This document shows positions 5,057 to 9,892 of a stretch of DNA of 9,892 nt, piece after piece. The notes under the pieces were generated by a model. The model searched no databases, was not told the origin of the DNA, and worked only from the letters and a program-made list of their open reading frames with translations. Made by a program: the position numbers and the translations under genes. Each line of letters begins with the position of its first letter. The stretch's first letter is position 1. The stretch comes from Gammaproteobacteria bacterium (GTDB lineage: Bacteria; Pseudomonadota; Gammaproteobacteria; SZUA-21), in contig JALUUZ010000325.1 in NCBI GenBank assembly GCA_027021095.1, positions 1-9,892 on the forward strand, given 5' to 3'.

Positions 5057-5875
5057 ATGAAAAACCAACTGCCGCTCATCCTGGAACCGGAACACCTCGA
5101 ACAGAACCTGTCTGATGAACAGTGTATCATCGTCGATCTGTCGAAACACGAAAACTACCTCAAGTACCATATTCCCGGCGCCAGATTTCTCGACTATGCA
5201 AAAATCGTCAGGGCCGAAAAGCCGGTCATGGGACTGGTGCCGGACGAGACCGCCCTGTCACAACTGTTGACTGACATCGGTGCGACACCCGACTCGCAGA
5301 TCGTCGCCTACGACGATGAAGGCGGCGGCAAGGCCGCCAGGCTGCTGTGGACACTGGACCTGCTCGGTCACCAGCACTGTTCACTGCTCAACGGGGGTAT
5401 CTTCTCCTGGGCAAATGAAGGCTTCAAGCTGACACAGGAGACCGGCGCGGTCGCTGCCGGACATTACGAAGCCCGGCTGACCGGACAGGGAGTCGCAACG
5501 AAACAATATATCCTCGACCGCCTGGGCCAGGCCGATACCGTACTGCTCGACTGCCGGACCGCCGAAGAGTACGCCGGCATCAAAAAATTCGCCGAACGCG
5601 GCGGCCATATCCCCGGCGCGGTCAACATCGATTGGGTCAAAACCATGGATCAAAACCGCAACCTGCGCCTGAAACCCGACGCCGAACTGCGTGCGCTCTT
5701 CGAATCGGCAGGGGTAAGCAGTGACAAGGAGATCATCGTCTACTGCCAGACCCATCACCGCTCATCGCATACCTATATCGTACTGAAGTATCTTGGCTAC
5801 CCGAAAATCAAAGGCTATCCCGGCGCCTGGTCCGACTGGGGCAACGATCCCGACACCCCGGTCGAACAGGGCTGA
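5057..5875 (+). CDS. rhdA: RhdA-type thiosulfate sulfurtransferase (rhodanese)
   Basis: This 272-residue cytoplasmic protein has two rhodanese domains and no signal peptide. The N-terminal domain (about 8-125) has KYHIPGARFLDY and an inactive YDDEGGGKAARLLW loop. The C-terminal domain (about 145-265) has LLDCRTAEEYAG, GGHIPGAVNIDW and the active loop VYCQTHHRSSHTY, with the nucleophile at Cys230. It ends with YPGAWSDWGNDPDTPVE. The loop CQTHHR and the cysteine position match Azotobacter vinelandii RhdA (271 residues, Cys230), which transfers sulfane sulfur from thiosulfate and is tied there to redox balance. It diverges from the small Trp-rich/DUF1249 operon and converges with orn, leaving 18 bp between stops and no clear terminator. 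The Shine-Dalgarno (GGA) is modest. Confidence 0.92.
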   Translation: MKNQLPLILEPEHLEQNLSDEQCIIVDLSKHENYLKYHIPGARFLDYAKIVRAEKPVMGLVPDETALSQLLTDIGATPDSQIVAYDDEGGGKAARLLWTLDLLGHQHCSLLNGGIFSWANEGFKLTQETGAVAAGHYEARLTGQGVATKQYILDRLGQADTVLLDCRTAEEYAGIKKFAERGGHIPGAVNIDWVKTMDQNRNLRLKPDAELRALFESAGVSSDKEIIVYCQTHHRSSHTYIVLKYLGYPKIKGYPGAWSDWGNDPDTPVEQG

Positions 5876-5893
5876 CCCGCCCGAAAACACCGG

Positions 5894-6445
5894 TCAACTG
5901 AAATCGCGTATAAAATGCTTGCGATAGTGCTTTAGTTCTTCAATCGAGTCACGGATATCATCCAGCGCCAGGTGGCTGCTGTTCTTGTTATAGCTGTTCA
6001 GTATCCCTGGAGCCCAGCGCATGACCAGTTCCTTCAGTGTACTGACATCCAGGTTACGGTAGTGAAAATAGGCTTCCAGGTCCGGCATACAGCGTGCCAG
6101 GAACCGCCGGTCCTGGCAGATACTGTTGCCACACATCGGCGACTTGCCTTTAGGCACGTACTGTTTGAGAAACTCGATGGTCTTTTGCTCGGCCTCGACC
6201 TCGGTGACGATGCTTTCGCGCACACGCTTGGTCAGGCCCGACTGGCCATGCTGCCGGGTGTTCCACTCATCCATGCCGGCCAGCACTTCCTCGTTTTGAT
6301 GAATCGCGAATACCGGCCCCTCATCCAGCACGTTGAGCTGGCTGTCGGTCACGATGGTCGCTACTTCTATAATATAGTCACTGGTAGTATCCAGACCGGT
6401 CATTTCCAGGTCGATCCAGATAAGATTACTGGCATTCTGTCCCAT
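5894..6445 (-). CDS. orn: Oligoribonuclease (DEDDh 3'-5' exoribonuclease)
   Basis: This 183-residue protein degrades RNA of 2-5 nt, including pGpG from cyclic-di-GMP turnover, to mononucleotides in the cytoplasm, using two divalent metals. The catalytic residues are all visible at E. coli positions: D12 and E14 in IWIDLEMTGLD (ExoI), D112 in GNSICQDRRFL (ExoII), and H158 with D163 in HLALDDIRDSI (ExoIII). The length is the family norm. The Shine-Dalgarno AAGGA lies about six bases before the ATG. The gene diverges from the M48 protease gene. orn and rsgA are immediate neighbours in E. coli; here two genes lie between. Confidence 0.97.
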   Translation of the reverse strand: MGQNASNLIWIDLEMTGLDTTSDYIIEVATIVTDSQLNVLDEGPVFAIHQNEEVLAGMDEWNTRQHGQSGLTKRVRESIVTEVEAEQKTIEFLKQYVPKGKSPMCGNSICQDRRFLARCMPDLEAYFHYRNLDVSTLKELVMRWAPGILNSYNKNSSHLALDDIRDSIEELKHYRKHFIRDFS

Positions 6446-6494
6446 ACGAATCCTTTTCAGCCTCCTGTCAACGGCTATCTTATCACACTAATGG

Positions 6495-6503
6495 TGATAT
6501 AAT
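6495..6503 (+). promoter_or_regulatory. Putative extended -10 promoter for the M48/phhB/rsgA series
   Basis: TGATATAAT at 6495-6503 is a perfect extended -10 (TGnTATAAT). There is no good -35 at the usual distance, which extended -10 promoters tolerate. An inverted repeat TATCAC (6481-6486) and GTGATA (6494-6499) overlaps it and could be an operator or chance. The start would be near 6510, about 52 nt before the protease ATG. Confidence 0.5.
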
Positions 6504-6561
6504 CATAGACAAGCAGGGCTATCAATCATACACAAAGAGCAGACTTGAAAACAGATTTCCA

Positions 6562-7824
6562 ATGCAGACATTCACCTATTTTTTCCTGGCCGCGGTCGGC
6601 TTCTATTTCGGCTTCAGCTGGTGGCTGAAACAACGCCACATCCTTCATGTCAGAAACCACCGGCAGGCCGTCCCACCCGACTTCGCCGCCGACATCCCGC
6701 TTGCGCAACACCAAAAGGCGGCCGACTATACGATCGCCAAAAGCCGGTTTGCACAAGTCAGCCTGGCGTATGAAACCTTGCTGTTACTGGCCTGGACCCT
6801 GGGCGGCGGCCTCGGCTACCTTAACCAGTGGCTGCAGGCGGCAGACCTGGACCCGCTGTGGACCGGGGTCTGGTTCATCGTCGGTGTGCTGACACTGCAG
6901 ACGCTGCTGCATGTGCCACTGTCTTACTACTCGACCTTCGTCATCGAACAGCGCTTCGGATTCAACAAGACCACGAAAAAACTCTTTGTCACCGACCTGG
7001 TCAAAGGCCTGGTCCTCAACCTGCTGATCCTGGTCCCGCTGTCCTGGGTGGTGCTGTGGATCATGTCCATCGCCGGATCACTCTGGTGGTTGTATGTCTG
7101 GGTCGTGATCCTGCTGTTCCAGTTTTTCATTACTTGGGCTTATCCAATCTTTATCGCTCCGCTGTTCAACAAGTTCATCCCGCTGGAGGATGCGGAGTTG
7201 AAGGCCCGGATCGAATCCCTGCTGGACGAGTGCGGATTCAAGAGCAAGGGGGTCTACGTGATGGACGGCTCACGCCGTTCTGCACATGGTAACGCCTACT
7301 TTGCTGGTATGGGTAACAGCAAGCGCGTGGTGTTTTTCGATACGCTGCTCAAACAGCTCGATGCCGCGGAGATCGAGGCCGTACTCGCCCATGAGCTCGG
7401 TCATTTCCGGCTCAAACACATCATCAAGGGCTTTGTCCAGCTGTCGGTGCTGTCGCTGCTGCTGCTTGCCATCCTGGGCTGGATGATCGACAAACCCTGG
7501 TTCTATGCGGACATGCACCTGGGTGTCGACAGTGGCAACCACACTGCGATCATGCTGTTTATCATGATCGTCCCTGTCTTTACTTTTCTGCTCGAGCCCC
7601 TGATATCGTTTGTTCAACGTAAATACGAATTCGAGGCAGACAACTTCGCCGCGCGCAAACGCGGCCCGGACAGGCTGATCAACGCACTGGTCAAACTCAA
7701 CCGCGAAAATGCGGCAACGGTAACGCCCGACCCGATACATTCCATGATCTATGACTCGCATCCGCCCGCACCGGTGCGAATCGACAACCTGAAAAAGTTC
7801 AAACCGCAGCCCAGTCCTGCATAA
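6562..7824 (+). CDS. M48 family zinc metallopeptidase, Ste24/CAAX protease type, membrane-bound
   Basis: This 420-residue integral membrane protein has about seven hydrophobic segments (near 3-20, 68-90, 102-122, 148-170, 174-198, 288-308 and 328-350). The zinc site is HELGH (277-281, ligands H277, H281, catalytic E278) with the third ligand in EFEAD (E356, D360). SRRSAHGNAYFAG (237-249) and SHPPAPVRI (399-407) are substrate-cleft motifs of Ste24 proteins. The N-terminal M48_N region includes FVIEQRFGFNKTT. Eukaryotic Ste24 cleaves prenylated CAAX proteins; bacteria lack that substrate, so the role here is probably membrane protein quality control or processing, but no substrate is known. It is the first gene of a plus-strand series, 20 bp before phhB. 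The Shine-Dalgarno is weak. Confidence 0.93.
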   Translation: MQTFTYFFLAAVGFYFGFSWWLKQRHILHVRNHRQAVPPDFAADIPLAQHQKAADYTIAKSRFAQVSLAYETLLLLAWTLGGGLGYLNQWLQAADLDPLWTGVWFIVGVLTLQTLLHVPLSYYSTFVIEQRFGFNKTTKKLFVTDLVKGLVLNLLILVPLSWVVLWIMSIAGSLWWLYVWVVILLFQFFITWAYPIFIAPLFNKFIPLEDAELKARIESLLDECGFKSKGVYVMDGSRRSAHGNAYFAGMGNSKRVVFFDTLLKQLDAAEIEAVLAHELGHFRLKHIIKGFVQLSVLSLLLLAILGWMIDKPWFYADMHLGVDSGNHTAIMLFIMIVPVFTFLLEPLISFVQRKYEFEADNFAARKRGPDRLINALVKLNRENAATVTPDPIHSMIYDSHPPAPVRIDNLKKFKPQPSPA

Positions 7825-7844
7825 ACCCAAAGGATAGCCTTGCG

Positions 7845-8186
7845 ATGCAACCTCTATCAGAACGACACTGCCGCCCACTCGACAGCTCACACCCGCCCTT
7901 GTCGGCACAACAAGCCAACGAGCTGCTGGCGCAACTCGACGATGACTGGCTGATCTGCCAGGACAACAGGCAACTGACCCGGGTCTGCAGTTTCAAAAAC
8001 TATTACCAGACCATGGCCTTTGTCAACGCCGTCGCCTGGATTGCACATCAGCAGGACCACCATCCGGACCTGGTCGTCAGTTACAACAAGTGTGTCATCC
8101 ACTTCAGCACTCACTCGATCGGCGGCCTGTCGGACAATGACTTCATCTGCGCCGCCCGCATCGACCTGCTCTGCAACAATGGCTAA
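7845..8186 (+). CDS. phhB: Pterin-4a-carbinolamine dehydratase
   Basis: This 113-residue PCD/DCoH-family protein dehydrates 4a-hydroxytetrahydropterin to quinonoid dihydropterin, recycling the cofactor of phenylalanine hydroxylase. The active-site text is complete: DHHPDLVVSYNKCVIHFSTH (71-90), with H72, H73 and H90 as the family's catalytic histidines, then GGLSDNDFICAARID. WLICQDNRQLTRVCSF is the usual first strand. No phhA is in the window, so its partner may lie elsewhere, or the protein may serve another pterin (such as a molybdopterin-related one), as suggested for orphan homologues. AAGGA precedes the ATG by about 11 nt. It overlaps rsgA by 8 bp, indicating co-transcription. Confidence 0.93.
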   Translation: MQPLSERHCRPLDSSHPPLSAQQANELLAQLDDDWLICQDNRQLTRVCSFKNYYQTMAFVNAVAWIAHQQDHHPDLVVSYNKCVIHFSTHSIGGLSDNDFICAARIDLLCNNG

Positions 8187-9162
8187 AAGGCGGCTCAACG
8201 ACCAGCAAAAAAACCGTATCGAAAAAAACCGCCGCGAACTGGTCCAGGCCTTTCTGGAAGGCACTGCCAGGCCTGGCCTCGAACAGGCGCTGGTGATTTC
8301 ACAGCAACCCCGCATCGCGATAGTCAAGGACCGGCAACAGCGTATCCACAAGGCACTGCTGCGTCAGCATGTCGGCCCCGTCGTCTGTGGTGACCAGGTA
8401 ATCATCGAGCCGGGAAAGGGTACGGATACAGCCAGCCTGCTGGCCGTGCTGCCACGCCGGACCCAGCTTGACAAATCGCTGTCCGGTGGCAACAGCAAGC
8501 TGTTTGCCGCCAACATCGACTTGTTGCTTATCGTGCTGGCATGTGAACCGGAGCCACGACTGGAGCTGCTGGACCGTTACCTGGTCATTGCGGAACATGC
8601 CGGCATCACGCCGATGATCGTGCTGAACAAGATCGATCTGCTGCAGGCTTTCAGCACTGACTCGCCTCCGTACCAATTGCAGGACTACCAGGCACTGGGT
8701 TACCAAGTGCATTTCACCAGTGCCAAGCAATGCGCGGGGCTGCCGACACTGACCAGCTGCCTGGCATCGAAAACCGGTATTTTCGCCGGCCAGTCCGGAG
8801 TAGGAAAATCTTCGCTGACCCTGCGGTTGATTCCGGATCTCGATGAACAGCGCCGTATCCAGACCAACGCACTGAGCAGCGCCTCGCACGGGCGTCATAC
8901 CACGAGCATGTCGGTACTCTATACACTAAGCCACGGCGGCCATATCATCGATTCACCCGGTGTGCGTGACATCGGATTGGAACACCTGGATACACGCCAG
9001 GTGGCGCAGGGGTTTGTCGAGTTCAGGCCCTACCTTGGACGCTGCCGTTTTGCCGACTGCCGCCACCGGCAGGAACCCGGCTGCGCGCTGCAGCAGGCCG
9101 TCGAACAGGGAAAGATCGCTGCACGGCGGCTGGCCAGCTATCACAAAATCATCGCCGCCTGA
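8179..9162 (+). CDS. rsgA: Ribosome small-subunit-dependent GTPase RsgA (YjeQ)
   Basis: This 327-residue GTPase acts late in 30S subunit maturation. The order of GTPase motifs is circularly permuted, the hallmark of the family: G4 NKID (150-153), SAK (181-183), then G1 GQSGVGKSS (204-212), G2 GRHTTS (238-243) and G3 DSPGVR (258-263). The N-terminal OB-fold spans about 36-100. The C-terminal zinc finger is Cys289, Cys294, His296 and Cys302 in GRCRFADCRH...GC. I chose ATG 8179 because it overlaps phhB's stop (ATGGCTAA) and gives the family's basic MAKRRLNDQQ N-terminus; a longer frame from 8020 runs inside phhB. It converges with the HIT gene, with 14 bp between stops. Confidence 0.96.
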   Translation: MAKRRLNDQQKNRIEKNRRELVQAFLEGTARPGLEQALVISQQPRIAIVKDRQQRIHKALLRQHVGPVVCGDQVIIEPGKGTDTASLLAVLPRRTQLDKSLSGGNSKLFAANIDLLLIVLACEPEPRLELLDRYLVIAEHAGITPMIVLNKIDLLQAFSTDSPPYQLQDYQALGYQVHFTSAKQCAGLPTLTSCLASKTGIFAGQSGVGKSSLTLRLIPDLDEQRRIQTNALSSASHGRHTTSMSVLYTLSHGGHIIDSPGVRDIGLEHLDTRQVAQGFVEFRPYLGRCRFADCRHRQEPGCALQQAVEQGKIAARRLASYHKIIAA

Positions 9163-9176
9163 CGTGCCGGTCCCTG

Positions 9177-9521
9177 TCAGCCTGGCGGCCACCCCATGCG
9201 CCGGCCGCCGAGCAGGTGCAGGTGCAGGTGAAAAACCGTCTGGCCACCATCGGCATTGCAGTTCATCAAGGTACGGTAACCCGAATCATCGACCCCCTTT
9301 TTCCTGGCCAGCGTTGTCGCAGCCAGGTACAGGCGGCCGACCAGGCCGGCATCAGCGGGCTCAAGGTCATTCAATGTCGCGATATGCTTTCTGGGAATCA
9401 CCAGGACATGGATCGGGGCCTGCGGGTTCAAGTCATTGAAGGCAACGACCTCCTCGTCCTCGTAGACAAGCTCGGTGTCAAGCTCACCCGCGGCAATCTT
9501 GCAAAACAGGCACTCTGGCAT
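9177..9521 (-). CDS. HIT-family hydrolase (HinT-like nucleoside phosphoramidase)
   Basis: This 114-residue cytoplasmic protein starts CLFCKIAAGEL, with C4 and C7, and ends with the histidine triad HLHLHLL (H98, H100, H102) followed by GGRRMGWPPG. FNDLNPQAPIHVLVIPRKHI (28-47) is the nucleotide-binding part of HinT proteins. The family hydrolyses purine nucleoside phosphoramidates such as aminoacyl-adenylates. ATG 9521 is preferred over the in-frame GTG at 9527 because AAAGGAG lies five bases upstream of the ATG. It is transcribed against rsgA, with no hairpin between the two stops. Confidence 0.94.
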   Translation of the reverse strand: MPECLFCKIAAGELDTELVYEDEEVVAFNDLNPQAPIHVLVIPRKHIATLNDLEPADAGLVGRLYLAATTLARKKGVDDSGYRTLMNCNADGGQTVFHLHLHLLGGRRMGWPPG

Positions 9522-9592
9522 CACCACTCCTTTCTGTTCGTCTCAGGTTGCACCACTGCTTGGAATAACGAAAAACGCCTCTATTATTACGG

Positions 9593-9608
9593 AAAAACCT
9601 GAACAGGT
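9593..9608 (-). terminator. Possible weak terminator for the right-edge gene
   Basis: On the minus strand ACCT, loop GTTC, AGGT (9608-9597) runs into TTTTT. The stem is only 4-5 bp, so this is a weak candidate, but it sits about 27 bp after the stop of the right-edge gene and before the HIT gene, where a terminator would be useful. Confidence 0.35.
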
Positions 9609-9634
9609 CCAGGGGACGAGGGAAACACCGTGAT

Positions 9635-9892
9635 TCAGACAAACAGGTCGATCGTACGCATACGCTGATCGGCCGCGCCTCCCAGGCGTGAAGTATCGTT
9701 ATAGAGATGGATTGCATACTCCTGCTGCGCAGCAGGATCGGCAGCAGAACGCTGATAAAATCCAGGATGACGTTCAAACTGTCCATCCATCGTAAAACCC
9801 GCGTACCGCTGTGTATCCCCGGCACCGATTTCTCTATCGAGGAGCTCACCGTCCACGACCCGCGCCTGTACAGACCGGTCCTCGTGCACAGA
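9635..9892 (-). CDS. Unrecognised protein, C-terminal 85 residues (5' end outside window)
   Basis: The frame is open to the right edge and ends at TGA 9637-9635. The text includes LLDREIGAGDTQRYAGF, FERHPGFYQRSA and YAIHLYNDTSRLGG, a hydrophilic mix with no membrane segment and no motif I recognise. The GTG near 9889 has no visible Shine-Dalgarno before the edge, so it is more likely internal than a start. It points the same way as the HIT gene, about 110 bp upstream of it, and could share a transcript. It might be only a chance frame, but the composition (balanced charges, aromatic residues spaced regularly) and the lack of another gene here favour a real one. Confidence 0.55.
   Translation of the reverse strand, partial: SVHEDRSVQARVVDGELLDREIGAGDTQRYAGFTMDGQFERHPGFYQRSAADPAAQQEYAIHLYNDTSRLGGAADQRMRTIDLFV

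Noticed and set aside
8020..8178. Longer rsgA frame from ATG 8020
   Set aside because: The extension overlaps phhB and has a Ser/Thr-rich translation unlike RsgA; ATG 8179 gives the family N-terminus.
7270..8898. Long minus-strand frames of 154-212 residues opposite the protease, phhB and rsgA
   Set aside because: They are antisense shadows of genes with complete catalytic motifs and carry no recognisable domain.
9163..9176. Bidirectional terminator between rsgA and the HIT gene
   Set aside because: Only 14 bp separate the stops and no hairpin with T-run was found.

Overview
The window reads as chromosomal DNA of a gammaproteobacterium. The evidence is an Orn of 183 residues whose catalytic residues fall at E. 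coli positions, orn and rsgA close together and divergent as in enterobacteria and pseudomonads, a DUF1249/YqiB protein, and a RhdA-type rhodanese with its active cysteine at residue 230 as in Azotobacter. Two double-domain rhodaneses and an IscR-type regulator hint at active sulfur metabolism, but I cannot name the genus. By eye, coding GC is high, with a clearly AT-richer stretch around 2290-3060.

Left end (1-1803, + strand): the end of a DprE1-like FAD oxidase, a DprE2-like short-chain reductase (ATGA overlap), and a UbiA-family polyprenyl-phosphate phosphoribosyltransferase. Together these resemble the mycobacterial set that makes the lipid-linked D-arabinofuranose donor. This suggests a cell-surface arabinose modification (pilin, LPS or capsule) encoded to the left.

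Repeat island (1804-2292): no convincing gene. It holds a mosaic of direct and inverted repeats built from short GC-rich stem-loops (REP/MITE-like), then two hairpins at the 3' end of the iscR-like gene.

Sulfur/regulatory block (2293-5875): on the minus strand, from right to left, a small tryptophan-rich protein overlaps a DUF1249 gene. An interval with two strong perfect stem-loops follows, then an exported two-domain rhodanese, then an AT-rich regulatory interval and an IscR-type Rrf2 regulator with no cysteine at all. A divergent promoter region separates this block from a cytoplasmic RhdA-type sulfurtransferase on the plus strand.

Housekeeping block (5894-9521): orn (minus) diverges from an operon-like plus-strand series: a Ste24-type M48 membrane protease, pterin-4a-carbinolamine dehydratase, and the ribosome-assembly GTPase RsgA. 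A convergent HIT-family hydrolase follows. The right edge cuts an unrecognised minus-strand gene whose C-terminal 85 codons are visible.

I see no tRNA, rRNA, CRISPR array, transposase or phage gene. The least ordinary items are the arabinose-donor module, the cysteine-free IscR homologue with its repeat-bearing promoter, and the stem-loop repeat family.
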